Origin: Paraburkholderia acidipaludis NBRC 101816
Lineage (GTDB): Bacteria > Pseudomonadota > Gammaproteobacteria > Burkholderiales > Burkholderiaceae
Reading direction: 5' to 3'
Assembly (NCBI RefSeq): GCF_000684975.1
Contig: NZ_BAXZ01000031.1
Location: 1-64,000 of the forward strand
DNA: 64,000 nucleotides
The notes under the pieces are model-generated. The model ran no database searches and was not told the DNA's origin. It saw only the letters and a program-made list of their open reading frames with translations. Of this stretch, positions 46,893 to 55,656 are shown in pieces. The position numbers and the translations under genes were made by a program. Numbering within the stretch: the first letter of the stretch is position 1; each line of letters starts with the position of its first letter.

Positions 46893-47726
46893 ATGTCATC
46901 GCAACCCGTTTTTATCCCGGTCGGCGCGCTCGCCGACGGCTTCGCTCCCGAGAGCAACATCCTCGCTCCGGTCAACGACCTGTCCGGTCGCACGCTCGAA
47001 CTGGCGTTCAGCGACGGTACGCGCAGCACGCTCGCCTTTGCCGCGGACGGCACGCTCCGCGCCGACGCGGGCACTAGCACCCGCACCGCAACCGGGCCGC
47101 AACCGGGCCGCGTGACCTCGGTGCGCGACGGCATTTATTTCATCGACTACGTGGGCGGCGGTGACGGTACGCGGCCTTCGACGACCAGCATCGTTGTCGA
47201 TGTCCGGCAGGGCCTCTGCACGTCGGTAACGGGCGGCCTGCCGACCGAGAGCGAGGCGCGCCTCGACGCCTTTACCCGCGTGGAGCGCGGCCTGCCGCTG
47301 ACGGGCGTGGCCGTGCAGATCCGCCACGGCCGGATCGTGCAGGAAGGCGCCGACGCGTCCGCCGCGCTGCATGCCCCGACGACCGAGCTGATCGGGATGC
47401 GCAACCTGTACACGTATAGCCCGACCGAACGCTACGAGCACATCTATCTGAACGAGAACTTCTATACCTGGCAGTGCCTGGCGGGCGTCGAGGCGGGGCT
47501 TGCCGACGTCGACCGCTGCTACATGATCGGGATTGCCAACAAACTCACGCTCTTTGTCTGGTGCGAGAAGATCGTCCCGACCCTCGGCGTCGTGATGATC
47601 GATCTGGAGCGGATGAAGACCGACGGCAAGATCTTCGGCTATCAGGGCAGCAATTTCGGCGCGCTGTCGAATTTCCCGGTCGGCGCGTTCGCGCAGATTC
47701 TCAATGTGACGCGGTATCCGGAATGA
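46893..47726 (+). CDS. MoaF family protein
   Basis: A 277-residue protein with N- and C-terminal MoaF-type lipocalin-like halves (LSGRTLELAFSDGT, VTSVRDGIYFIDYV; TELIGMRNLYTYSPTERYEHIYL, TWQCLAGVEAGLADVDRCYM). Despite the family name no molybdenum-cofactor genes are near, so a role in cofactor synthesis is doubtful. GGAG lies nine bases before the ATG. The stop overlaps the start of the SDR gene (ATGA), so the two probably act together on one compound. Confidence 0.8.
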   Translation: MSSQPVFIPVGALADGFAPESNILAPVNDLSGRTLELAFSDGTRSTLAFAADGTLRADAGTSTRTATGPQPGRVTSVRDGIYFIDYVGGGDGTRPSTTSIVVDVRQGLCTSVTGGLPTESEARLDAFTRVERGLPLTGVAVQIRHGRIVQEGADASAALHAPTTELIGMRNLYTYSPTERYEHIYLNENFYTWQCLAGVEAGLADVDRCYMIGIANKLTLFVWCEKIVPTLGVVMIDLERMKTDGKIFGYQGSNFGALSNFPVGAFAQILNVTRYPE

Positions 47727-48526
47727 GCGGCGCCGCGCAACGCGAACCGCTCGCGCGCGAATTCGCGGGCAGGACGGTGCTGATCACCGGGGGCGCGCAG
47801 GGAATAGGGCGCGGCATTGCCGAAGCGTTCGCGGCGTGCGGGGCCGCGGTCGCGATCGCGGATCTCAGGATCGACGTCGCCGAGGAGGCGGCGAGCCGGA
47901 TCGCGGGCACGGGCGCGCTCGCGCGCGCGTGGCAGGCCGACGTCGCCGCGCACGCACAGATCGAGGCGCTCGTTTCCGGCGTCGAATCCGCGTTCGGCCG
48001 GCTCGACATCGTGATCCATAACGCGGCGTATTTCCCGCTGACCCGCTTCGAGGCGATTACTCCCGAGATTCTCGGTCGCACGCTCGATGTGAACCTCGCT
48101 GCGCTGTTCTGGCTCGCGCAGGCCGCGCTGCCCGCGTTCCGCAGGCAGGGCGGCGGGCGATTCCTGGCGACGTCGTCGGTGACGGGGCCGCGCGTCGCGT
48201 ATCCGGGGCTCGCGCATTACGCGGCCTCGAAGGCCGGCGTGAACGGCTTCATTCGCGCCGCCGCGCTCGAACTCGCCAAGGACCGCGTCACGGTCAACGG
48301 CGTCGAGCCGGGCATGATCCGCACGCCCGCGATGGACAATCTCGGCGACGCCGCGCACAACGCGCGCATTGCGGCCGGAATTCCGCTGGGGCGCCTGGGC
48401 GAGCCGGCCGATATCGCGGCGGCGATGCTTTTTCTCGCGTCCGACGCGGCTTCGTATGTGACCGGGCAGACGATTGTCGTCGACGGCGGCGCGACGTTGC
48501 CGGAGTCGACTGCTGCCCTGGCGTAA
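47723..48526 (+). CDS. SDR family oxidoreductase (coupled to MoaF-like gene)
   Basis: A 267-residue classical SDR: NAD(P) motif TGGAQGIG, IHNAAY, catalytic Ser in TSSVTGPR and Tyr-x3-Lys in HYAASKAG, and a C-terminal ASYVTGQTIVVDGGATLPES. ADLRIDVAEE after the second strand has an acidic residue, favouring NAD(H). It is translationally coupled to the MoaF-like gene. Substrate unknown. Confidence 0.87.
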   Translation: MSGAAQREPLAREFAGRTVLITGGAQGIGRGIAEAFAACGAAVAIADLRIDVAEEAASRIAGTGALARAWQADVAAHAQIEALVSGVESAFGRLDIVIHNAAYFPLTRFEAITPEILGRTLDVNLAALFWLAQAALPAFRRQGGGRFLATSSVTGPRVAYPGLAHYAASKAGVNGFIRAAALELAKDRVTVNGVEPGMIRTPAMDNLGDAAHNARIAAGIPLGRLGEPADIAAAMLFLASDAASYVTGQTIVVDGGATLPESTAALA

Positions 48527-48588
48527 GGGCGCGCTGGCTCGAATACGCAGCGCGCGGCGCCGCCGGCCGCCACGCTATGGCTTTCCTC

Positions 48589-49374
48589 TCACATGTGCTC
48601 GAACGCGAGGGTAGGCACGTCGACGATCGTCGAACCGCCATCCGCGACGATCGTGGCGCCCGTGACGATCGACGCCGCGGGCGAGGTCAGGAACGCGCAG
48701 ACCGCCGCGATTTCGTCGGCCTCCGCCGGGCGGCGCAGCAGCACGTCCGCGCAGACGCGCGCGTAGGCGGCGTCGAGCGGCTCCTCGTAGCGATGCATCA
48801 GCGGTTCCATTTCCGCATCGGCCATCGGCGTGCGCACCCAGCCCGGGCACACCGCGTTGACGCGCACGCCGTGCGGGCCGTAATCGCGCGCGAGCGAGCG
48901 CGTGAGGCCGATCAGCGCGTGCTTCGCCGTCGTGTAACCGCACACGGCAGGGCCGGCGACGAGCGAGGCGATGGAGGCGACGAGCACGATCGCGCCGCGC
49001 CGCGCGATCAGCCCGGGCAGGCACGCGCGCGCGCTGACGAACGCAGTGTCGAGGTTCGCGCGCATCGCGGCGGCCCAGTCCGTATCGCTCATCTCGGCCG
49101 CGGTGCCGAGCCCGTGGCCGCCCGCGCAGGCGACGAGCGCATCGATGCCGAGGCCTCCGGCATCGAGCTGGCCGACGATGCGCGCCCAGTCGTCGGCGCT
49201 CGCGGCATCGGCGGCGAAGGCAAGGCCGCCCGTTTGCGCGGCGATGCGCTCGAGCGGCTCGCGCCGGCGGCCGATCAGCACGACCCGGTCGCCGTGTGCC
49301 GCGTAGCGCTTCGCGCAGGCTTCGCCGATGCCGGTGCCGGCGCCGGTGATGAGAATGGTGCGTGACGTGGACAT
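48589..49374 (-). CDS. SDR family oxidoreductase (convergent)
   Basis: A 261-residue classical SDR: TGAGTGIGEA, ACAGGHG, catalytic Ser in VASIASLVAG and Tyr-x3-Lys in GYTTAKHALIG, then PGWVRTPM and VTGATIVADGGSTI. IGRRREPLE after the second strand is basic, favouring NADP(H). It converges on the previous SDR and is divergent from the LuxR gene, which may control it. Substrate unknown. Confidence 0.87.
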   Translation of the reverse strand: MSTSRTILITGAGTGIGEACAKRYAAHGDRVVLIGRRREPLERIAAQTGGLAFAADAASADDWARIVGQLDAGGLGIDALVACAGGHGLGTAAEMSDTDWAAAMRANLDTAFVSARACLPGLIARRGAIVLVASIASLVAGPAVCGYTTAKHALIGLTRSLARDYGPHGVRVNAVCPGWVRTPMADAEMEPLMHRYEEPLDAAYARVCADVLLRRPAEADEIAAVCAFLTSPAASIVTGATIVADGGSTIVDVPTLAFEHM

Positions 49375-49555
49375 GCGTTTCGTTCCTTGTCGAAGGACAT
49401 GCGGGCTTCCAGTCTAGGCCGGCCCCCTCCATCGGCGGAATCGGACAAAAGGATGACAACGCGGCCGGATTGCCGATCCGGTTGCCGATTCGTGCTACCG
49501 GCCGGATTTTCGCGCCGGTAGCATCGAACGGATGCATGTTTATCGTGAGGCCGCC

Positions 49556-50284
49556 ATGTCGACCCTGTTTTGCGACGCCGTGCGCGGCGCGGTACGCGCG
49601 CGCGCTTGCGACGGCGCCGCGTCGTCCGCGGCGCTCGACGCCGGGGTGAGCGCGCTCGCGCAGCTCGTGAGGCCCTCCGCGACGGTGTTCTACCGCATTG
49701 GCGAGGATCAGGAACCTTCGGGCTTCGAACTGTTCGGCATGGCGGAGACGATGCATCGCACCTGGCTCCAGCGCTATTGCCCGCTCGACCCGCTGCATCC
49801 GTCACGCTTCGCGGCGCGGCAGGCCAATGTACTGACGCTCGACAGCGAATTGCCGGCGACCGTGCGCGGCGGCTCGATCTACTGGCAGCGCTTTCTGAAC
49901 GCGTACCAGGTGGTCGACGTGATGGAAGTGCTGCTGCGTGACGGCGCTCGCCCGGCTGCCGCGTTCTCGCTGTTGCGCATGGCGCCCGCGGAGCCGTTCG
50001 CCGTCGAAGACCTCGGTCGCGCGCGCGCCGTGCAGCCGCTGCTCGAGGCCGCGCTGATTCCGGCCGTGCGCGACGAGCGCCCGTTGCGCACGGCGGCCGG
50101 CGGGCCGCGCCTCACGCATCGCGAGCAGCAGATCGCGCAGCTCGTGCGCGACGGGCGCGCGAACAAGGAGATCGCTCGCATGCTCGATCTGTCGCAGCCC
50201 ACCGTGAAGACCCACCTGCTGCGGATGTATCGCAAGCTGGGCGTGTCGAGCCGCACCGAACTGATCGGCATGCTCTTTCTGTGA
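49556..50284 (+). CDS. LuxR family transcriptional regulator
   Basis: A 242-residue regulator with a C-terminal LuxR/GerE helix-turn-helix (LTHREQQIAQLVRDGRANKEIARML, then SQPTVKTHLLRMYRKLGV). The N-terminal 165 residues show no recognisable receiver or autoinducer motif. GTGAGG precedes the ATG at 49556; an earlier ATG at 49532 would add eight residues. Divergent from the SDR at 48589-49374 by 181 bases. Confidence 0.85.
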   Translation: MSTLFCDAVRGAVRARACDGAASSAALDAGVSALAQLVRPSATVFYRIGEDQEPSGFELFGMAETMHRTWLQRYCPLDPLHPSRFAARQANVLTLDSELPATVRGGSIYWQRFLNAYQVVDVMEVLLRDGARPAAAFSLLRMAPAEPFAVEDLGRARAVQPLLEAALIPAVRDERPLRTAAGGPRLTHREQQIAQLVRDGRANKEIARMLDLSQPTVKTHLLRMYRKLGVSSRTELIGMLFL

Positions 50285-50463
50285 GAGTGCGGCGAATTAT
50301 GTAAGGTGAACGTAGGGTTTCGGCCGGCACTGCGCCGGCGTGCATTGCGCGCCGCCGGCGCTCCCGTTATGCTGATCCGGCGCGGGATGGCCGCCTGGCG
50401 GAATCCGCATAATCGGCCTGTGGCGAGTCGCGCGCGTCGCGTTTCGTTTCGCAGGAGAGAAAG

Positions 50464-51402
50464 ATGGAGTTCCGGGTTGTCGCTCTCGCCGATACCCACG
50501 ATCTGTCGCACGCAGTGGATGGCTGGGAGCAGACGTATCGGCAAATCACGCCTGGCCGGTTCGAATGCACGCTGTTCCAGGCGAGCGGCGCGGATTTCCA
50601 GTTCTTCCGCGAAACGACGAACCGCCGCGTCGTGCAGGCGGGCCTGTCGCCGCAAGGGCTGTGGTCGATCGCGGTGCCGCTGCATGCGCCGATGCAGGGC
50701 ACGTTTCAGGGGCGGTTCGTTGACGGCTTCGCGATCATGTCGCTTGGCGAGCGCGAGGAATTTCGCCTCTACACGCCCGAATCGATGCACTACGTCGGCG
50801 TGAGCCTGCCGGGCAGCAAAATGGAGGAACTCGTCGCGCTGACGATCGGCGAGCACGCCGTGCGGCAGCTTGCGCAGAACGTGCTGCCGATTCCCGGCGA
50901 CGGCGGGGCGGAGCAGCGCGCACGTCTCGCACTCCTGATCGAGTCGGCCGAGCGGAGTCTGGCCGGCCTCGTCGATCCGGCGGGCACGAAGCCCTTCCAG
51001 GACGAAATCGTCAGTTTGCTGCTGAGCTTGCTGGAAGGCGCGACCGGCGGCACGCGCGACCTCACGCACAGCACCTACAGCGATATCGTCCGGCGTTCCG
51101 AGCGCCTCTTGCAAGAGCACGCCGACCATCCGCTGACCGTGCTCGACCTGTGCGTTCATCTGCGCTGCAGCCGTCGCACCCTGCAGACGAGCTTTCAGCG
51201 CGTCGCGAACGTGACGCCCGTCGAATACCTGCGCTCGATCCGCCTGAACGCCGTACGGCGGTTGCTGCGCTCGACGAACCCCGAAGAACTGCTGATAGGC
51301 GACGCGGCCGCGCGCTGGGGCTTTACGCATCTGAGCTATTTCGCGCGCGAGTACCGTGACCTGTTCGGCGAATTGCCCTCGCAGACGCAGCGCAAGTTCT
51401 GA
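50464..51402 (+). CDS. AraC family transcriptional regulator
   Basis: A 312-residue protein with a C-terminal double helix-turn-helix (LTVLDLCVHLRCSRRTLQTSF, then AARWGFTHLSYFAREYRDLFGELPS). The N-terminal half resembles the ligand domain of EutR-like AraC regulators but its effector is unknown. AGGAGAGAA precedes the ATG. It may regulate the MoaF/SDR genes or the disrupted transporter downstream. Confidence 0.85.
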   Translation: MEFRVVALADTHDLSHAVDGWEQTYRQITPGRFECTLFQASGADFQFFRETTNRRVVQAGLSPQGLWSIAVPLHAPMQGTFQGRFVDGFAIMSLGEREEFRLYTPESMHYVGVSLPGSKMEELVALTIGEHAVRQLAQNVLPIPGDGGAEQRARLALLIESAERSLAGLVDPAGTKPFQDEIVSLLLSLLEGATGGTRDLTHSTYSDIVRRSERLLQEHADHPLTVLDLCVHLRCSRRTLQTSFQRVANVTPVEYLRSIRLNAVRRLLRSTNPEELLIGDAAARWGFTHLSYFAREYRDLFGELPSQTQRKF

Positions 51403-51647
51403 ATCCTGCAGTTCCTTCGTTTTCCTGTCTATTCCTGGCGCGCAGCGGGCGTTCGGCGCCCGGGTTTTCCCGCGACTCGCCACACGTTGCCGATTTGTGC
51501 TGCCGGCCTTTCCTTTTGGCTTCCTACAGTGTTCGGATCGCTGTCACGGCATGCCTTGCGCGTGCCGCGCGCACCCCGCGTGCTGCGAGCGGCACCCAAT
51601 TTCCGGGGCGAAAAGCGCATCGCAAGCGGTTACGGGGACAGACTTAC

Positions 51648-52105
51648 ATGAGAGACATTCAGGCAGAGGGCCTGTATAACGGCGCGGCCGCGACGCCCGC
51701 CATGCCGTCGAACCGGCAACTCATCTTTGCGATCACGATCGGCAACGGACTCGAGTTTTTCGACCTGACCGTCTACAGCTTTTTCGCGGTGCTGCTGGGC
51801 AAGCTGTTCTTTCCGGCCGTCTCCGCTCAGTGGTAGGTGTGCTCTCCGTGATGCATTCGTTGAACGCGGGCGCGACCGGTATTCTGCTCGCCGAACTGTT
51901 CCCGAAGAGCACGCGTGCGACCGCGCTTTCGCTTGCTTATGCGGGCGGCGTGTCGATTTTCGGCGGCTTTGCGCAGTTCATCGTGACCTGGCTGATCGGC
52001 GCGACCGGCTGGCCCACTTCGCCTGCGTGGTACGTGATCGTGTGCGGGGTGCTCTCGCTTGTCGCGCTTGCATTCACCACTGATCGCTCGCGGATCGATG
52101 GGTGA
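51648..52105 (+). pseudogene. MFS transporter (MHS family) remnant with internal deletion
   Basis: The first 62 codons (51648-51836) encode a normal MHS-type start: polar N-terminus, then RQLIFAITIGNGLEFFDLTVYSFFAVLLGKLFFP, and stop at TAG. From 51830, in another frame, the sequence encodes the last helices of the same kind of transporter (LAELFPKSTRATALSLAYAGG, FGGFAQFIVTWLIGATG) to 52105. About 300 central residues are missing at the junction near 51832, so the gene is dead. The intact parent was probably a metabolite:proton symporter linked to the AraC regulator. Confidence 0.82.
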
Positions 52106-52173
52106 GCAGAGGCGCTGTGGCACGTGATGCGAGTCAAAGCGATAGCTGGTTTCCCCTGCCGCCCGGACTCTGC

Positions 52174-52179
52174 TATAAT
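52174..52179 (+). promoter_or_regulatory. -10 element of the tRNA-Ser promoter
   Basis: TATAAT, 12 bases before the mature tRNA start, followed by a GC-rich discriminator as in stringently controlled promoters. The -35 is weak. Confidence 0.6.
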
Positions 52180-52191
52180 TCGCGTCCCGCC

Positions 52192-52282
52192 GGAGAGATG
52201 GATGAGCGGTTTAAGTCGCACGCCTGGAAAGCGTGTATAGGTTAATAGCCTATCGGGGGTTCGAATCCCCCTCTCTCCGCCA
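52192..52282 (+). tRNA. tRNA-Ser (anticodon GGA)
   Basis: A complete 91-base class II tRNA. Acceptor arms GGAGAGA and TCTCTCC pair, followed by discriminator G and encoded CCA. The anticodon loop CTGGAAA between CACGC and GCGTG gives anticodon GGA, reading UCC/UCU. The long variable arm (TATAGGTTAATAGCCTATC region) is typical of serine, and GGTTCGAATCCCC forms the T arm. Confidence 0.95.
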
Positions 52283-52293
52283 GAACTTGGCGG

Positions 52294-52330
52294 AAAACCC
52301 CGTAAAATCAATGATTTGCGGGGTTTTTTG
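52294..52330 (+). terminator. Rho-independent terminator after tRNA-Ser
   Basis: AAAACCCCG and CGGGGTTTTTT arms separated by an AT-rich loop with extra pairing (AAATCA/TGATTT), ending in a six-T run. Confidence 0.88.
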
Positions 52331-52500
52331 TTTTCCGGCTCACAATTCGACTATCAATCAGGCATTGCGCATGCTACTCCGCAGCAAGCGAGGAACTCCA
52401 ACGGGCAAATGTCGGCCAGAACCGGTCAGTCGACCGCATTGCCCAGATCGTCAACAATCGAGGCAGCGACAAGCTTGGATGTAACTCGCGTGGGACCGAA

Positions 52501-52875
52501 ATGATGAAAGAGCACTGGCAACTACCGGTGGCGGCTTCGGCATTGCTGCTGAGTCCAGAATTTGTATTTCTTCAGCGCCGCGAATGCGTATTGAGGCTGT
52601 TGATCGAAGCTGACGACGGGACCCCCAAGCCGATTGCACTCCAGTTCAGCGGGGTGGAATCATGCAAATGTACATTCTTGGCGTCCTGCACTGCAGAAAT
52701 GTTCAAGCTTGCATACGGCAAGCTAATTTCTATTGAGAGTCCGTGGCTAACCGAGGTCCGAGGCACGGGAAGGAAGGATCAAGCGACCATCGATGCATTA
52801 CAGCACTTTATGATTACCTTCGATGATGGGCCCTGCTACGAGATCATTTGCCGTTCTTGGACTGTCAGTGACTGA
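52501..52875 (+). CDS. Hypothetical protein (124 aa)
   Basis: A small soluble protein starting with two Met codons, then KEHWQLPVAASALLLSPEF. It has an ILEADDG-like beta-hairpin region, three clustered cysteines (SCKCTFLASC) and a C-terminal segment (MITFDDGPCYEIICRSW) resembling small single-domain proteins of immunity type, but I cannot name a family. GC content is visibly lower than in the core genes. It lies just downstream of tRNA-Ser in the accessory region. Confidence 0.5.
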   Translation: MMKEHWQLPVAASALLLSPEFVFLQRRECVLRLLIEADDGTPKPIALQFSGVESCKCTFLASCTAEMFKLAYGKLISIESPWLTEVRGTGRKDQATIDALQHFMITFDDGPCYEIICRSWTVSD

Positions 52876-52920
52876 TCGGTTTCGTACCAGAGGCAATCGT
52901 CGTACTCAACCGTGGGCGTA

Positions 52921-52950
52921 GTGCGGTCATGAGCTGCCGTTCGACTACCC
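52921..52950. repeat. Dispersed imperfect repeat, copy A
   Basis: GTGCGGTCATGAGCTGCCG and the following TTCGACT resemble copies at 53503-53531 and 53960-53990. All three lie in gaps between the orphan genes. The match is imperfect and was judged by eye. Confidence 0.4.
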
Positions 52951-53010
52951 CCGCAAATCGGCGACAATCCGTCGAGATCGACCGTTTTCTCAGAATCATG
53001 GAAGAGTCCA

Positions 53011-53412
53011 ATGAAACCCGGTGAGTTGAGGTCGCTTGGCCACAATATCGCCGATTCGCTGGCTAGCGGAATCGGCTTAATGATTGGCATGTACGACTTC
53101 GATATATTTGCAGAGGCTTCAGCAAGCGCCCAAAGTTTTATCACCGTCAACTTTCTTGACGGAACGACGTTTGGTGGTCCGGTTTCTGTAACGTTGCAGC
53201 GCGCGATTCATCTTTATCGTGATGCGCTCCCGACTCTTTGCGACAAGCATTGCATCGCGTTTTCAACCATCAAAACGCTGACCGCTCGATATGGAACGGA
53301 TCAGGTATACGGTCGACACTTTTCCGTCACGGTCGAAAATATAGACGGAAAGAAGACAGCAGACCAGTATGTCGGGACCTCGGGGAGATGGTTGCGCCGA
53401 CTTGGATCCTGA
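53011..53412 (+). CDS. Hypothetical protein (133 aa)
   Basis: A soluble protein starting MKPGELRSLGHNIADSLASG, with GGAAGAG as ribosome binding site. The hydrophobic pattern suggests an alpha/beta domain (FITVNFLDGTTFGG, VTLQRAIHLYRDAL, HFSVTVENIDGKK). I do not recognise the family. Its GC is lower than average. It is bounded on both sides by sequences sharing a GTGCGG-type repeat. Confidence 0.6.
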   Translation: MKPGELRSLGHNIADSLASGIGLMIGMYDFDIFAEASASAQSFITVNFLDGTTFGGPVSVTLQRAIHLYRDALPTLCDKHCIAFSTIKTLTARYGTDQVYGRHFSVTVENIDGKKTADQYVGTSGRWLRRLGS

Positions 53413-53502
53413 TGTTCGTCTTGGCTGCGGAGCCAGATTTTGAGGAGGCGCCGCTTAGCGCGCACGCATTGCCATGCACATGCAGGACTAGCGTCGGACG
53501 CA

Positions 53503-53531
53503 GTGCGGCCATAACCGGTCGATCGACATCG
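53503..53531. repeat. Dispersed imperfect repeat, copy B
   Basis: GTGCGGCCATAACCGGTCG, then ATCGACATCG, similar to copies A and C. Confidence 0.35.
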
Positions 53532-53603
53532 AAGCATAAATAGTTGACAATTCGCGATACCTCAGCAGCCGACAATTACAAGGGAGCTGGTCAATTTATC
53601 GAT

Positions 53604-53828
53604 ATGCAAAGCGAAAAGCAGAGGATCATTAAGCGCTTCATAAAAGTATATCTATCGCTATTTGCGATGATGCTGTTTGTTCTGACCGTATCGTTGATTA
53701 AGGGGGCCGGCTGGAAAGTTTTGCTGATTGGTGCGCCTCTCTTTGTTACGCTATTTCTAGGTATAACGTATCAACTAGCCAAAGAAATGCGCGGAGTCAA
53801 GCGACAGAATTCAACGTTTCCGAAGTAA
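53604..53828 (+). CDS. Small membrane protein (74 aa), hypothetical
   Basis: A basic start (MQSEKQRIIKRFIKV) is followed by two hydrophobic helices (LSLFAMMLFVLTVSLI and VLLIGAPLFVTLFLGITY) and a charged end, so a two-pass inner-membrane protein is likely. AT-rich relative to its surroundings. The start is uncertain, as the nearest GGGAG is about 15 bases away; an in-frame ATG at 53544 would add 20 residues. No family recognised. Confidence 0.5.
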   Translation: MQSEKQRIIKRFIKVYLSLFAMMLFVLTVSLIKGAGWKVLLIGAPLFVTLFLGITYQLAKEMRGVKRQNSTFPK

Positions 53829-54419
53829 CCGAAATATCCCCGCGATTCCTGCGTCCTGCGTCCGCTTTGGAGACGCCTGGAGGTCCCCTGTGGGTCGGGT
53901 TATGCCCCTTGCATATCGCACACATCCGCGGCAGGTCCGTGGTCAAAGTGTGGGACTCGGTGCGGCCATGAAGCGCCCTTCAGTTGAACCGCGGGCCTGT
54001 CATCCCGGCGTCAGCTACGGATTGGAAAAGGGCCAGTCAATTCGCTGGTCTGGTGCAATTTTAGGGCGCGATACGCCGCTCCATCTGGCCGATCTCGTAG
54101 CAGTAGGTGCCGGGCAATCGCACGCTTGTTCTTACCCCCATCCTGTCTAACCTGTGCGCAATACCGTGCCAGGCTAGAGGGCGCAGCAGGATCGGGCCGC
54201 ATCGCTTCGTCCGCGGAACGGACCGCCTGGTGGGACAGTTACAAGAGAAGTATTGACGCTACTCCATTCGGCGGGTAATGTTCGCCCCGAAGTTCAAGAG
54301 GTTCGATTGGTGTTCGTCAATTGCTCGCTCCCGCCGCGGTATTCGTTGTCCTCTCCCTCCTTGAAGCTTCACGCGCTCTCTAATCGAGCAAACATTCGTA
54401 TTTTTCTCAAGGATTCTTC
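53829..54419. other. Gene-poor gap before cspA
   Basis: No gene is convincingly supported. A frame at 53890-54150 has no ribosome binding site or recognisable composition. The gap contains repeat copy C and, in its last 150 bases, the T-rich leader of cspA. Confidence 0.5.
53960..53990. repeat. Dispersed imperfect repeat, copy C
   Basis: GTGCGGCCATGAAGCGCCC, then TTCAGTTGAAC, closest to copy A. Confidence 0.4.
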
Positions 54420-54623
54420 ATGGAAACCGGTACCGTTAAGTGGTTCAACGACAGCAAGGGCTTTGGCTTCATCACCCCGGACAAGGGCGGTGACGATCTG
54501 TTCGCTCACTTCTCCGAAATCAGGAGCGAAGGCTTCAAGACGCTGGCTGAAAATCAGAAGGTGAGCTTCGAAACGAAGCAAGGCCCGAAGGGGCTGCAAG
54601 CGGCTAACATTAAGCCGCTGTAA
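54420..54623 (+). CDS. cspA: Cold-shock protein (CspA family)
   Basis: A 67-residue cold-shock domain protein of standard length: METGTVKWFNDSKGFGFITP with RNP1 (KGFGFI), then DDLFAHFSEI with RNP2. It binds single-stranded RNA/DNA as an RNA chaperone. AAGGATT precedes the ATG, after a long leader typical of csp genes. It begins a local group with a small orphan, infA and rpsU. Confidence 0.95.
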   Translation: METGTVKWFNDSKGFGFITPDKGGDDLFAHFSEIRSEGFKTLAENQKVSFETKQGPKGLQAANIKPL

Positions 54624-54912
54624 AGTTGAAGAGCCCGGCCTCCTGCGACGGATGCCGGGTTGCAGCGACACCCTCGCGGAGCTTTGTCTCCCTCGTTGGC
54701 GCGATCACTCCTGATTGGCATCTGTTGATACAGCAGCGTGCCAGCGCCATACGCCTCGTTGCACCTCTTTTTCCCCTCAGGCTTCAACGCCATTTTTTTG
54801 CTTTTCGACTGCTGAAGAATTCGGCTCGAATGGCTTTGAGAATGGCTTTGAAGCGGCGCGCCCATGCACTTTTCGCACGGCGTGTGCCCACTCAAATATC
54901 ATTAAAATTAAA

Positions 54913-55137
54913 ATGAAAAACATACAAATTCAACATTACAACGGCTATGCCGTCCAATCCTCGGCGCATCGTTTGCCCGATGGCAGCTTTTCATCCAACC
55001 TGTTGCTCGAACTTATCGACGGCGAGCGAGCCGAAGGCCGCTACTCGTTCTATTCGCTCGATTACTTCAAGAGTGAAGCGCAAGCGTTGCAGCACTCGGC
55101 CCAGTGGGCACGCAACTGGGTCGACACGCGCGGTTAA
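54913..55137 (+). CDS. Small hypothetical protein downstream of cspA (74 aa)
   Basis: A 74-residue protein starting MKNIQIQHYNGYAVQSSAHR, with a strand-rich first half and a C-terminal helix (SEAQALQHSAQWARNWVDTRG). The start follows an A/T-rich tract without a clear Shine-Dalgarno sequence. I do not recognise the family. The gap from cspA is 289 bases and contains a GC-rich stem (CCCGGC 54634-54639 with GCCGGG 54654-54659). Confidence 0.6.
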   Translation: MKNIQIQHYNGYAVQSSAHRLPDGSFSSNLLLELIDGERAEGRYSFYSLDYFKSEAQALQHSAQWARNWVDTRG

Positions 55138-55656
55138 AGGCGACGCCACAGTTCGAAATCCTCAACGCACCTGAAGCGCCAGGGCGCGTGCAACAAGATG
55201 CGCCCAAACACCGAACATCACGCGGGAACCCGGACGGCGCATCGTCGGCGCGCATCGGTGACAACACCAATTCCTTCTGGCCCCGCCGATAGTGGCGGGA
55301 TGGATAGCGGCCTTCGGTTACAATGCAGGACTCGTTCGCTTCGCACCGCACCGAAAAGACGTGTTGGCCAGTCGCGAATCCTCCTTTAATTGATAGTCCA
55401 GCGACAACAGTGCTCGCGGGACTGTACGCCCCGACGCGCATCGGCCCGATTTTGCGAGCCACCGCGTCTGACCCATCCCCTCGCGTACCTGATTCGCCGC
55501 CCAGACGGGGCGGTCTCCATGACTTTCGGGACGCAAGAGCGGCCCAGTAATTTTCACGCTTCCCACTACCGCTCGAGCGCTTGTCGATCAACGCTCGCGG
55601 CGTCTTCCACAATGCGGCGTCCGACCCATGTCCCGCCAATTGATCAGGAACCTTGA
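55138..55656. other. Gap between small orphan gene and infA
   Basis: No gene supported; several short frames lack ribosome binding sites. Possibly decayed coding sequence or the leader of infA. No repeat or terminator recognised. Confidence 0.45.

Noticed and set aside
46893..47726. MoaF as evidence for molybdenum cofactor synthesis
   Set aside because: None of the cofactor biosynthesis genes are in the window, and the gene is coupled to an SDR.
52192..52282. tRNA gene as the attachment site of an intact integrative element
   Set aside because: No integrase and no second copy of the tRNA 3' end within the window.
53890..54150. 86-codon frame in the gap before cspA
   Set aside because: No ribosome binding site, mixed composition and overlap with repeat copy C.
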